A stretch of 64,000 bases of DNA from positions 2,278,809 through 2,342,808 of the forward strand of contig NZ_LNUV01000006.1 of the NCBI RefSeq assembly GCF_001512285.1. The letters are read 5' to 3'. Numbering within the stretch: position 1 is the first letter of the stretch; every line of letters begins with the position of its first letter. This DNA comes from Arthrobacter sp. EpRS71. Its GTDB lineage: Bacteria > Actinomycetota > Actinomycetes > Actinomycetales > Micrococcaceae. Below the pieces are notes generated by a model. That model did not search any database, was not told the origin of the DNA, and saw nothing but the letters and a program-made list of their open reading frames with translations. Made by a program: the position numbers and the translations under genes. Shown here one piece after another: positions 25,595 through 33,966 of this stretch.

Positions 25595-26866
25595 TCAGGG
25601 CACAGGATGCTTGGCGTCGTAGGCGACGAATCCGGGCTGCATTCGGGAGGCCACCCATGCCAGGAGAATGCAAAGCAGTCCGCCAAGGAGCAACACCCCG
25701 CCTTCGCTCAGGAACTGGGTGACTCCACCGGCAAGCAGGTCCCCCACCCTGGGACCTCCGGCCACCACCACAATGAACACACCCTGAAGCCGGCCCCGCA
25801 TATGGTCCGGCGTGGCTGACTGGAGGATGGTGGTGCGGAAGACGGCACTGATGGAGTCCGATATCCCGGCGAGGGCGCAGCACAGGGCAGCCGGGATCAG
25901 CCACGCAGTGACGCCGTCGTGGCCTGAATCCCCGGCGAGCAGCACCACCAGGCCGAAGCCGGCAATGGAAGCACCCCAGCCAATCACCGACCACACCACG
26001 GCGCTGCCCTGCTTGCGAACCCTCCCCAGGGGCCCGGAAAACAGCCCGGCCAGGAATGCACCCACGGCTGTGGAGGCGAGCAGCACACCCACGGTTGTTT
26101 CGCCGCCACCGATCATCACCGCCCCGATGGCCGGCATCAAAGCCCGCGGTTGTGCGCAGATCATGGCGATGAGGTCAATGATGAACGTCATGCGGACGTT
26201 GGGGCGCGTGCCCAGGAACCGAAACCCCTCCACCACGGATTTCAGGCCCGGCCGCGCTGCATCCTTGGAGGGTGGCAGGGGCGGGAGTTTGAAGAGCCCC
26301 CACAGTGCGAACGTAAAGCTGATCACATCGATGGTGTACGTCCAGCCGAATCCGATGGTGGCTACAAGGACACCGGCCAAGAGTGGCCCTGCGGTCATGG
26401 ACAGACCGAACGTCAGCATGCTCAGGGCGTTGGCCGCGGGAAGCAGATCCTTGCGGACCAGCAGCGGGATGATGGCGCTGCGGGCCGGGCCGTTGATGCC
26501 TTGGGCGCCGCTTTGTACGGCTACCAGCGCGTAGAGGAGCCAGATGTTGCCGATTTCCAGCCACGCCTGCAAGGCCAATGCGGCCGTGGTGGCCCATAGG
26601 ACAAGCGAAGCAACGAGGGCAACTTTGCGGCGATCGTAGGCGTCCGAAACGGAGCCCCCGTAAAGCCCGGCAATAACCAGGGGTACCAGGGCAAAGATGC
26701 CCAGGAGACCCACGTAGAAGCTCTCCTGTGTGAGCCGGTAAACCTCCAGACTGACAGCCACCAAGGTCAGCTGGGTTCCGATGGCAGCCACCGATGCCCC
26801 CAGCCAGAGCCGCCGAAAAGCGGGGCTCTCCTTCAAGGGGGTGATGTCTGCCAATAGTTTCGCCAC
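25595..26866 (-). CDS. MFS exporter (EntS/MFS_3-like)
   Basis: 423 aa with about 12 membrane segments. FRRLWLGASVAAIGTQLTLVAVSLEVYRLT at the N-terminus and GGSVSDAYDRRKV (motif A variant) fit the EntS/tetracycline-like MFS_3 group; only short parts are quoted. A charged C-tail is short. The gene is 73 bp upstream of htpX in the same direction but with a gap of about 120 bp to its start, so it may be separate. Substrate unknown. Confidence 0.85.
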   Translation of the reverse strand: MAKLLADITPLKESPAFRRLWLGASVAAIGTQLTLVAVSLEVYRLTQESFYVGLLGIFALVPLVIAGLYGGSVSDAYDRRKVALVASLVLWATTAALALQAWLEIGNIWLLYALVAVQSGAQGINGPARSAIIPLLVRKDLLPAANALSMLTFGLSMTAGPLLAGVLVATIGFGWTYTIDVISFTFALWGLFKLPPLPPSKDAARPGLKSVVEGFRFLGTRPNVRMTFIIDLIAMICAQPRALMPAIGAVMIGGGETTVGVLLASTAVGAFLAGLFSGPLGRVRKQGSAVVWSVIGWGASIAGFGLVVLLAGDSGHDGVTAWLIPAALCCALAGISDSISAVFRTTILQSATPDHMRGRLQGVFIVVVAGGPRVGDLLAGGVTQFLSEGGVLLLGGLLCILLAWVASRMQPGFVAYDAKHPVP

Positions 26867-26957
26867 CGTCCTACCTTAACGATCATTGCAGCAACCTCCC
26901 GCAACTCTCCCTCCGTGCGGGAACGCTTGGTAGGCTCACCCCGGGGAAGGAGTTGAC

Positions 26958-27755
26958 ATGGGCTTGGAGCGACGTTTGCTGTACCGTTCGGGGTTTTGGG
27001 AGATTGCCCGGCCACGCCATCCCCTCACGGCCGGGCACATTCTGATCCGACTGTCAGATCCATCCACCGAGTTTGCGCAGGCCTCGGCCTCTGACTGGCT
27101 CTTCTGCCACAACCTTGTACGCGCTGCCCTTCATGACGTCCTCGGGGCAACCCGCTTCGCGGTGATGTTCGCCCACCGTTGGCACCCGTTGGGCTCCGCC
27201 ATCGGCGAGCCCGTTGCTGAGTCTTCGACTCCCACGTTCCATGTATTTGGCCGCTGGGACGGAGAGACCACGACGCCGGGGGCTCAGCTTTCGCTGCCGG
27301 CCCACCGTCGCCTCGGGGAGCCTGACCACCCCCTGGAAGCTACCGACGCCGCGGTCCGCGAGGCGCTTCGACGGAGGCGATCCGAGGCCGCCGTGAGTTC
27401 CGGGCCTCAGGCGGGCGACGCCGTCGTGCCCGCTTCTGGCTTAGGTTCGGCCGCTTCTGATTCAGGTCCGCTGGCTCGGGCCGTGCAAACGGGGCCCGGT
27501 CATACGGTCATTGAGCCTGTCCGGGCTGTGGCGTCTGTTCGCGGGATCCTGCCAGCGGAACTGCTGGCAATGGCGGCTGCCCTGGCTGAGCTTCCCCTGA
27601 GTGGAGGCCTGAGTGGATTCAGTTGCGTGGCCGTGGAATCGGAGTCGGCGGGTACTCCGCTGCGTGTCCATGCGCTGGGCCGATCAGCCGCTGAAGAAGT
27701 CAATCCGTTGGAAGACTTGCTCCGTTCACCGGAAGTTAGCCTCGCCTTATTGTGA
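26958..27755 (+). CDS. Degenerate HIT-like protein, function unknown
   Basis: 265 aa. The N-terminal 110 residues resemble the HIT (histidine triad) fold: RPRHPLTAGHILIRLS matches the GHxLVxP strand region, and GSAIGEPVAESSTPTFHVFGRW lines up with the catalytic strand, but the HxHxH triad is replaced by TFHVFGR. A polar Ala/Gly/Ser-rich linker (about 120-175) leads to a second alpha/beta segment (ILPAELLAMAAALAELPLSG). ATG 26958 follows GGGGAAGGAG. Divergent from the MFS_3 gene. The HIT link is by eye and weak. Confidence 0.6.
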   Translation: MGLERRLLYRSGFWEIARPRHPLTAGHILIRLSDPSTEFAQASASDWLFCHNLVRAALHDVLGATRFAVMFAHRWHPLGSAIGEPVAESSTPTFHVFGRWDGETTTPGAQLSLPAHRRLGEPDHPLEATDAAVREALRRRRSEAAVSSGPQAGDAVVPASGLGSAASDSGPLARAVQTGPGHTVIEPVRAVASVRGILPAELLAMAAALAELPLSGGLSGFSCVAVESESAGTPLRVHALGRSAAEEVNPLEDLLRSPEVSLALL

Positions 27756-27779
27756 ACTCCTCAAAATAAGTGTTTCAAT
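27746..27779 (+). promoter_or_regulatory. AT-rich candidate operator/promoter of the fur-katA operon
   Basis: CTTATT (27746-27751) and AATAAG (27765-27770) form an inverted repeat with 13-nt spacing just before the Fur-family gene. TTGTGA (27750-27755) and TTCAAT (27774-27779), 18 bp apart, could be a promoter with its transcript starting at or next to ATG 27786; no Shine-Dalgarno is present. Fur-family repressors of catalase genes bind AT-rich sites of this kind. Confidence 0.4.
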
Positions 27780-27785
27780 GAATGC

Positions 27786-28262
27786 ATGACAGATCACACC
27801 GCCGAGCAAGCAGAATGGGCAGCCGCCCTGCATGCCCATGGCCGGCGTGTGACCAAACAGCGGCTGGCAGTACTCGCCGCAGTCCAGCACCATCCGCATT
27901 CCCCGGCAGAAGGCATCCTTGCCGCGGCCCGCAAAGAACTTCCTGAACTGACGGCGCAGTCCGTTTATGTGGTGCTTAGCGACCTCACGGACCTGCAGAT
28001 GCTGCGGCGCTTTGAACCTCCGCACTCGCCGGCACTCTATGAGACCCGGGTGGGCGATAACCACCATCACGCCGTCTGCATCAGCTGCGGCAAGGTGGAG
28101 GACGTGGATTGCGCCGTGGGCCACGCACCGTGCCTCACCCCGCACTGGGATGAGAACTCCAAGCCCATGACCATCCAGATCGCCGATGTCCTTTACCAAG
28201 GCATCTGCCAGGACTGCCAGTCCAAACAACAGCTTCCCGTAACTTCCGTAAACCAGAAATAA
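27786..28262 (+). CDS. Fur-family peroxide-responsive regulator (CatR/FurA-like)
   Basis: 158 aa winged-helix metalloregulator. HGRRVTKQRLAVLAAVQHH begins the DNA-binding domain; the dimer domain has the regulatory-metal residues in GDNHHHAVCISCGKVEDVD and a second CxxC (ICQDC) for structural zinc. It lies 14 bp upstream of katA, the arrangement of Streptomyces CatR-CatA and mycobacterial FurA-KatG. The likely role is derepression of catalase by peroxide. No clear RBS, see the promoter entry. Confidence 0.9.
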   Translation: MTDHTAEQAEWAAALHAHGRRVTKQRLAVLAAVQHHPHSPAEGILAAARKELPELTAQSVYVVLSDLTDLQMLRRFEPPHSPALYETRVGDNHHHAVCISCGKVEDVDCAVGHAPCLTPHWDENSKPMTIQIADVLYQGICQDCQSKQQLPVTSVNQK

Positions 28263-28276
28263 GAAAAAGGAGAACA

Positions 28277-29758
28277 ATGACTGCCATTTCAACAACTCAG
28301 TCAGGTGCCCCCGTAACCTCCGACGCGCACTCGAAGTCCGTCGGCGCTGACGGTGCCATCATCCTCACCGACCACTACCTGGTGGAAAAGCTTGCGCAGT
28401 TCAACCGCGAGCGGGTCCCGGAGCGTGTAGTGCACGCCAAGGGTGGCGGCGCTTTCGGTACGTTCAAGACCACCTCGGACGTATCGGCCTACACCAAGGC
28501 AGCCTTCCTTCAGCCCGGCGTCGAGACGGACATGCTGATCCGTTTCTCCTCCGTCGCTGGCGAGAACGGCTCCCCGGACACCTGGCGCGACCCCCGCGGT
28601 TTCGCCGTGAAGTTCTACACCTCCGAGGGCAACTACGACCTCGTTGGCAACAACACCCCCGTCTTCTTCATCCGCGACGGCATCAAGTTCCCGGACTTCA
28701 TCCACTCGCAGAAGCGCCTCCCGGGCACCCACCTGCGTGACGCTGACATGCAGTGGGACTTCTGGACCCTCTCCCCCGAGTCCGCACACCAGGTCACCTG
28801 GCTCATGGGCGACCGCGGCCTCCCGGCTTCCTGGCGTGAAATGCAGGGCTACGGCTCGCACACCTACCAGTGGATCAACGCCGCCGGCGAGCGTTTCTGG
28901 GTCAAGTACCACTTCAAGTCCAACCAGGGCGTCAAGACCATCACCGGCGACGAAGCTGCCGAACTGGCCGGCTCGGACGCGGACTTCTACATCCGCGACC
29001 TGCAGGAAAACATCGCTGACGGAAACTTCCCCTCCTGGGAACTGCACGTCCAGGTCATGCCGTACGAGGATGCCAAGACGTACCGCTTCAACCCGTTCGA
29101 CCTCACCAAGGTCTGGCCGCACTCTGACTACCCGCTGATCCACGTGGGCACCATGGAGCTGAACAAGAACCCGGAGAACTACTTCGCGCAGATCGAGCAG
29201 GCCACCTTCGCGCCGTCGAACTTCGTACCGGGCATCGCCGCTTCCCCGGACAAGATGCTGCAGGCCCGCATCTTCTCCTACGCAGATGCACACCGTTACC
29301 GCGTGGGCACCAACCACGCACAGATCCCGGTGAACCAGCCCAAGAACCAGGTCAACAACTACAGCCAGGATGGTCAGGGTCGTTTCCTGTTCAACTCCCC
29401 CTCCACCCCGGTGTACGCACCGAACTCGGTAGGTGGCCCGGCTGCTGTTGAGCCCACCTCACCGGCCGGCGGCTGGGAGAACGACGGCGAGCTCACCCTC
29501 TCCGCCCACACCCTGCACGCTGAGGACGACGACTTCGGCCAGGCCGGCACGTTGTACCGCGAGGTCTACGATGACGCCGCAAAGGCCCGCCTCCTGGACA
29601 CCATCACCGGTGCCGTTGGCGGCGTGAAGCACGCCGACATCAAGGAACGCGCCATCCAGTACTGGACGAACGTTGATGCCGACCTCGGCGCCAAGCTCCG
29701 CGCCAACCTCGGCGCCGGCCAGACCGAGTCCGACGCCGAAGCAGCCAACAAGCTCTAA
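28277..29758 (+). CDS. katA: Monofunctional haem catalase
   Basis: 493 aa, small-subunit clade 3 size. The distal histidine is H53 in RVVHAKGGGAFG, the family block is RFSSVAGENGSPDTWRDPRG, and the proximal haem ligand tyrosine is Y335 in RIFSYADAHRYRVG. NNTPVFFIRD carries the distal asparagine region. An AAGGAG RBS lies before the ATG, 14 bp from the Fur-like gene, so the two are cotranscribed. Followed by a classic terminator. Confidence 0.97.
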   Translation: MTAISTTQSGAPVTSDAHSKSVGADGAIILTDHYLVEKLAQFNRERVPERVVHAKGGGAFGTFKTTSDVSAYTKAAFLQPGVETDMLIRFSSVAGENGSPDTWRDPRGFAVKFYTSEGNYDLVGNNTPVFFIRDGIKFPDFIHSQKRLPGTHLRDADMQWDFWTLSPESAHQVTWLMGDRGLPASWREMQGYGSHTYQWINAAGERFWVKYHFKSNQGVKTITGDEAAELAGSDADFYIRDLQENIADGNFPSWELHVQVMPYEDAKTYRFNPFDLTKVWPHSDYPLIHVGTMELNKNPENYFAQIEQATFAPSNFVPGIAASPDKMLQARIFSYADAHRYRVGTNHAQIPVNQPKNQVNNYSQDGQGRFLFNSPSTPVYAPNSVGGPAAVEPTSPAGGWENDGELTLSAHTLHAEDDDFGQAGTLYREVYDDAAKARLLDTITGAVGGVKHADIKERAIQYWTNVDADLGAKLRANLGAGQTESDAEAANKL

Positions 29759-29784
29759 GCGTCATTGCTCCACTGCATTTCCAG

Positions 29785-29827
29785 GAACACCCCGTTGCGG
29801 ATCTCCGCGGCGGGGTGTTCTTTTTTC
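29785..29827 (+). terminator. Rho-independent terminator of katA
   Basis: Arms GAACACCCCG (29785-29794) and CGGGGTGTTC (29811-29820) with an inner GCGG/CCGC stem, then seven T residues. Confidence 0.92.
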
Positions 29828-29889
29828 TTTTTCCACATAGCCCATCCCCGCTATGGCTGGGCAGGCAGGGGCATCCCTAGGATTTTTCC

Positions 29890-30525
29890 ATGAGTACATT
29901 CGAGGGCATCCCAACCGCCGCATTCCGTTTCTACGCCGAGCTTGAAGAGAACAACAACCGTGAGTGGTGGCTGGAACACAAAGCCATCTACGACGCCGAG
30001 GTGAAGAAGCCGCTGGTGGACCTCCTTGCGGAGCTGGAGCCGCAGTTTGGCCCGGCAAAGCTCTTTCGACCCAACAGGGACGTCAGGTTTTCCCAGGACA
30101 AGTCTCCGTACAAGACAGCCCAAGGCGCCTTCGCTGCCGGGCAGGAGGGTGTTGGCTTCTACCTCCAGATCAGTGCCGACGGCCTGCTGATCGGCGGCGG
30201 ATACCACTCGCACACTCCGGCGCAGCTGGGGCGATTCCGGGCCGCCGTGGATGCTCCAGACAGTGGTTTGGAGCTACAGGGAATCGTTGATGCGGCAGCG
30301 GTGGCAGGATTTGCCGTCGAAGGTGAGAAGCTCAAGACCGTTCCACGGGGCTTCGATAAGGACCATCCACGCGCGGAGCTGCTCAAGCACAAGTCGTTGT
30401 CAGCGAGCGTTGAGGTGGGTCAGCCGGAGTGGCTGTCCACGCCAGCAGCCCAGGAGCAGATCGCCGCCCGGTGGGAAGCGCTGAGGCCGCTGGTGGAGTG
30501 GGTCGGCCAGCATGCAGCGCCGTAG
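29890..30525 (+). CDS. DUF2461 protein (TIGR02453 family)
   Basis: 211 aa. Family marks: FYAELEENNNREWW, RDVRFSQDKSPYKT and FYLQISADGLLIGGGYH. Function of the family is unknown; members are cytoplasmic and usually single genes. The terminal TAG at 30523-30525 directly abuts a 33-bp tandem repeat, whose first bases resemble the end of this gene. Confidence 0.88.
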   Translation: MSTFEGIPTAAFRFYAELEENNNREWWLEHKAIYDAEVKKPLVDLLAELEPQFGPAKLFRPNRDVRFSQDKSPYKTAQGAFAAGQEGVGFYLQISADGLLIGGGYHSHTPAQLGRFRAAVDAPDSGLELQGIVDAAAVAGFAVEGEKLKTVPRGFDKDHPRAELLKHKSLSASVEVGQPEWLSTPAAQEQIAARWEALRPLVEWVGQHAAP

Positions 30526-30624
30526 CTGGAGCGGCGCCGTAGGTGCGCTGCGCCGGTGCTGGAGCGGCGCCGTAGGTGCGCTGCGCCGGTGCTGGAGCGG
30601 CGCCGTAGGTGCGCTGCGCCGGTG
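30526..30624. repeat. Three exact copies of a 33-bp tandem repeat
   Basis: Units at 30526-30558, 30559-30591 and 30592-30624 are identical (CTGGAGCGGCGCCGTAGGTG and 13 more bases). The array begins on the base after the DUF2461 stop codon. The last bases of that gene (AGCGCCGTAG) resemble part of the unit, so the array may have grown from the gene end. Confidence 0.95.
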
Positions 30625-30637
30625 GGGACACGCAAAA

Positions 30638-30666
30638 GCGCCCGGAAACCTATGGCTCCCGGGCGC
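30638..30666 (-). terminator. Hairpin terminator between DUF2461 and the APC permease
   Basis: GCGCCCGG (30638-30645) and CCGGGCGC (30659-30666), with AAAA on the plus-strand left side, i.e. a T run for minus-strand transcripts of the permease gene, which stops at 30715. Confidence 0.7.
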
Positions 30667-30714
30667 CTTCTACAGCATTATGAGGAAGCTGTCTGACAAG
30701 CTGCTCACACTGGT

Positions 30715-32268
30715 CTATACCTTGGTGAAGGTGTCTTCGTCCTCATCGCCCTTGGGTTGGCGGTGCTCGGAAGCGCCGTTTACCGAGGCCTTGGCCGCGG
30801 CGAACTTCTCGTTCAGCCGTGAGTGGCGCTGGCCGTAGGCGAAGTAGATGCCCATGCCAATGACCAGCCAGATTGCGAAGAAGATCCAGGTTTCAACGGC
30901 GAGGTTGGTCATGAGGTAGAAGCAGAGCACCGCGGAGACCCACGGCAGGACCTTGCCGAACGGGACACGGAAAGCGGGCTTCAAGTCCGGTCGCTTCTTC
31001 CGCAGCACCAGGATGCCCAGGCTGACCATCACAAACGCGGAGAGCGTTCCGATGTTGATCATTTCCTCGAGCAGGTCCACCTTGGTGACACCTGCCACTA
31101 TGGCCACCGCCGCTCCACAGATGATCTGCAGGCGGGCCGGCGTCGAGCGTTTGTCGCTGGTCTTGGACAGCGAGCGTGGCAGGAGTCCATCGCGGCTCAT
31201 GGCCAGGACCACACGGGACAGGCCCATGAGCAGCACCATGATTACGGTGGTCAGGCCCACCAGGGAGCCGAACGCGATGACCTTGGCAGCATCCGTATTG
31301 CCCACGGCTTCGAATGCCGTGGTCAGGGTGGGGTTCTTGACCTCGGCCAACTGCGTGTAAGAGACCATGCCGGTCAGTGCGAGGGAAACCAGGATGTAGA
31401 GCAGCGTGACCACTGCCAGGCCACCGAAGATACCGCGGGGAAGGGTCTTCTGCGGGTTCTTGACTTCTTCGGCGGACGTTGCCACCACGTCAAAGCCGAT
31501 GAAGGCGAAGAACACCAGGGCTGCACCGGCGAAGACACCCAGGGTTCCGTACTGCGCCGGAGCAGCGCCGGTGAGGAAGCCGAAGAACGACTGCTTCATG
31601 ACGTCCGCAGCACCGGAGTCGGTGGGCTCGGAGGCAGGAATGAAGGGGGTGTAGTTGGAGAACTTCACGTAGCTGAAACCAACCACGATCACGAAGAGCA
31701 CTACGGCAATTTTGATCAGGGTGAAGACGTTGCCGACGCGGGCGGACAACTTTGTCCCCAGCACCAGCAGCACGGTGAAGACCGCGACAATGAGGAAAGC
31801 GCCCCAGTAGAGATCGATGCCGAAGACGCTGACTGACGGCGGCATGTCCACGCCCATCAGGCCAAAGACCGTACTGAGGTAGATGCCCCAGTACTTTGCT
31901 ATCACTGCTGCGGCGGTGAAGAGCTCAAGGATGAGGTTCCAGCCGATGATCCAGGCCAGGACCTCGCCCATGGTGGCGTACGTAAAGACGTAGGCGGACC
32001 CTGCAACGGGAATCGCGGTGGCGAATTCGGCGTAGCACATGATGGCCAGAGCACACGTGACAGCGGCGATGGCAAAGGAGATGGTGACGGCGGGGCCGGC
32101 AAAGTTTGCTGCAGCCTTGGCACCGACTGAGAAGATCCCGGCGCCGACAGCAACGGCGACGCCCATGATCATCAAGTCCCAGGTACTGAGGCTGCGCTTC
32201 AGCTTCCGCCCGGGCTCGTCGGCATCGGCGATCGACTGCTCGATCGACTTGGTCCTGAAGATGTTCAT
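30715..32268 (-). CDS. APC-family amino acid permease (cationic amino acid type)
   Basis: 517 aa with about 12-14 membrane segments and charged ends. GVAVAVGAGIFSVGAKAA is the unwound first helix (GxG motif) that binds the amino acid backbone in APC transporters. CYAEFATAIPVAGSAYVFTYATMGE is typical of the YfnA/CAT subgroup; only parts quoted. Hydrophilic C-tail (HRQPKGDEDEDTFTKV). Monocistronic on the minus strand. Substrate likely basic or branched amino acids; not resolvable here. Confidence 0.9.
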   Translation of the reverse strand: MNIFRTKSIEQSIADADEPGRKLKRSLSTWDLMIMGVAVAVGAGIFSVGAKAAANFAGPAVTISFAIAAVTCALAIMCYAEFATAIPVAGSAYVFTYATMGEVLAWIIGWNLILELFTAAAVIAKYWGIYLSTVFGLMGVDMPPSVSVFGIDLYWGAFLIVAVFTVLLVLGTKLSARVGNVFTLIKIAVVLFVIVVGFSYVKFSNYTPFIPASEPTDSGAADVMKQSFFGFLTGAAPAQYGTLGVFAGAALVFFAFIGFDVVATSAEEVKNPQKTLPRGIFGGLAVVTLLYILVSLALTGMVSYTQLAEVKNPTLTTAFEAVGNTDAAKVIAFGSLVGLTTVIMVLLMGLSRVVLAMSRDGLLPRSLSKTSDKRSTPARLQIICGAAVAIVAGVTKVDLLEEMINIGTLSAFVMVSLGILVLRKKRPDLKPAFRVPFGKVLPWVSAVLCFYLMTNLAVETWIFFAIWLVIGMGIYFAYGQRHSRLNEKFAAAKASVNGASEHRQPKGDEDEDTFTKV

Positions 32269-32387
32269 AAAAATGCCACATTCTGGATGGGAGTGGTATA
32301 GGACTCATCAAGAATAGTGTCCGGCCCTTGGACGACCATATTTATCCCAGATAGTGAGACGAACCACGAAATGCTGTGACAGGTGTG

Positions 32388-32426
32388 ACTGGTGGGACGG
32401 GCGCACGTAGCCCCCGTCACACCAGT
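32388..32426. terminator. Hairpin after the DUF779 gene
   Basis: 14-bp arms (32388-32401 and 32413-32426) with one mismatch and an 11-nt loop, 10 bp downstream of the DUF779 stop. No T run on the minus strand. Confidence 0.5.
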
Positions 32427-32435
32427 CAGCTTTTC

Positions 32436-32852
32436 CTAGATGCTTGGCACGTCCCAGTCCATAAGGGTAGAGCGGATCAGGAACCGCTTGCCCTCAGGTG
32501 ACTCCACCGAGAACCCGCTGCCGCGCCCCGGAACCACATCAACTGTGAGGTGCGTGTGCGACCAATAGTTGAATTGCTCCTTGGACATCCAGAACTCCAA
32601 GGGCTGGGATTGATCTGCATCGCCAATATCGAAGCGTCCCAGCAGGACATCGGAGTCACCGGTCAGGAACTCCCCTGCCGGGTAGCACATGGGTGCGGAG
32701 CCGTCGCAGCAGCCGCCGGACTGATGGAACATGAGCGGCCCGTGCTGCTTCCAGAGCTTGCGGAGCAGTTCCACGGATACCGCGGTGAGCGCCACCCGGG
32801 AGAAATCTTCCCCGGGCAGCGTCACCGCGGCCTCCACGCTGTTGGTGTTCAT
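32436..32852 (-). CDS. DUF779 protein
   Basis: 138 aa. Contains the Cys-rich motif QSGGCCDGSAPMCYP and a metal-binding-like stretch. DUF779 genes almost always sit beside alcohol/aldehyde dehydrogenase genes, as here, where its ATG overlaps the stop of the alcohol dehydrogenase by one base (TGATG). It is the third gene of the ALDH-ADH-DUF779 unit. A role in maturation or metal handling of the dehydrogenases has been guessed for the family; not shown by this sequence. Confidence 0.88.
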   Translation of the reverse strand: MNTNSVEAAVTLPGEDFSRVALTAVSVELLRKLWKQHGPLMFHQSGGCCDGSAPMCYPAGEFLTGDSDVLLGRFDIGDADQSQPLEFWMSKEQFNYWSHTHLTVDVVPGRGSGFSVESPEGKRFLIRSTLMDWDVPSI

Positions 32853-33871
32853 CAGAACTTCAGCACCACACGGCCGTCGATCTTGGCGTGCTTCATCTCG
32901 TCAAACACTGCGTTGACCTCGGAGAGTTCCCTGGTTGAGACTGTGGGCTTGATCTTGCCCTGCGCATAGAACTCCAATGCTTCTTCAAGGTCCTGACGCG
33001 TGCCCACGATCGAGCCGCGGACCGTGAGTCCCTTGAGGACGATCTCGAAGATCGGCGCCGGGAAGTCTCCCGGCGGCAACCCGTTGAAGACGATGGTTCC
33101 ACCGCGCCGTGCCATGCCGATCGCCTGGCCGAACGCAGAGGGGTGCACCGCCGTGACCAGGACACCGTGGCATCCGCCCGTTTTGCGCTGGATGACTTCC
33201 GCCGGATCCTCGTGCAGTGCGTTCACGGTCAGCTCGGCACCGTGTTCGCGGGCCAGGGCCAGTTTGTCATCGGCAATGTCCACTGCTGCCACCCGGAGTC
33301 CCATGGCCACCGCGTACTGGACTGCAATGTGTCCCAGACCGCCGATGCCGGAGATGGTGACCCACTGCCCCGGCCTGGCCTCGGTCATCTTCAAGCCCTT
33401 GTAGACCGTGACGCCTGCGCACAGCACGGGCGCAACTTCCACCGGATCCGAACCTTCCGGAATCCGCGCAGCAAAACGGGTGTCCACCAGCATGTACTCC
33501 CCGAACGAGCCGTCAACGCTGTAGCCGCCGTTCTGCTGGGACTCGCACAGGGTTTCCCACCCGGTCCGGCAGTACTGGCAGTCTCCGCAAGCGGACCACA
33601 GCCAGGCGTTTCCCACGAGGTCGCCCACTGCAACATCCGTGACGCCCTCCCCCAGGGCCACTACTTCGCCCACTCCCTCATGGCCGGGTATGAACGGCGG
33701 TGTGGGCTTGACCGGCCAGTCGCCTTCGGCGGCGTGGAGGTCGGTATGACAAACGCCCGAGGTGATGAGGCGGACCAGCGCCTGGCCGGGACCCGGCGTC
33801 GGCCTTTCCACTTCCTTGATCTCGAGGTCGGTACCGAACTTCGTGACTACTGCTGCTTGCATGGTGGTCAT
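32852..33871 (-). CDS. adhP: Zinc-dependent alcohol dehydrogenase (AdhP-like)
   Basis: 339 aa MDR enzyme. Catalytic zinc site in GVCHTDLHAAEGDW and GHEGVGEV; structural zinc in CGDCQYCRTGWETLC. NAD-binding GIGGLGHIAVQYA. ATG 33871 is preceded by AAGGAG at 9 nt; the longer frame upstream runs through an intergenic hairpin and is rejected. Lies directly downstream of the aldehyde dehydrogenase, so ethanol or another primary alcohol could go to aldehyde to acid. Confidence 0.92.
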   Translation of the reverse strand: MTTMQAAVVTKFGTDLEIKEVERPTPGPGQALVRLITSGVCHTDLHAAEGDWPVKPTPPFIPGHEGVGEVVALGEGVTDVAVGDLVGNAWLWSACGDCQYCRTGWETLCESQQNGGYSVDGSFGEYMLVDTRFAARIPEGSDPVEVAPVLCAGVTVYKGLKMTEARPGQWVTISGIGGLGHIAVQYAVAMGLRVAAVDIADDKLALAREHGAELTVNALHEDPAEVIQRKTGGCHGVLVTAVHPSAFGQAIGMARRGGTIVFNGLPPGDFPAPIFEIVLKGLTVRGSIVGTRQDLEEALEFYAQGKIKPTVSTRELSEVNAVFDEMKHAKIDGRVVLKF

Positions 33872-33911
33872 GTGAGGATCTCCTTTGATCTGAACGAATG
33901 ATGGGAGTTTG

Positions 33912-33960
33912 TGTACAGCTGATGCCCTTAAAACGGCTCCATCAGGGCATCTGCTGTACA
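33912..33960 (-). other. Intercistronic hairpin between ALDH and ADH genes
   Basis: 17-nt arms (33912-33928 and 33944-33960, TGTACAGCTGATGCCCT and near-complement) with one central mismatch. It starts 6 bp after the aldehyde dehydrogenase stop and ends 40 bp before the alcohol dehydrogenase start. It may reduce or process downstream transcription. Confidence 0.6.
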
Positions 33961-33966
33961 AAGCTC

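Noticed and set aside
30526..30624. Possible CRISPR array
   Set aside because: The 33-bp units are contiguous with no spacers, and there are no cas genes.
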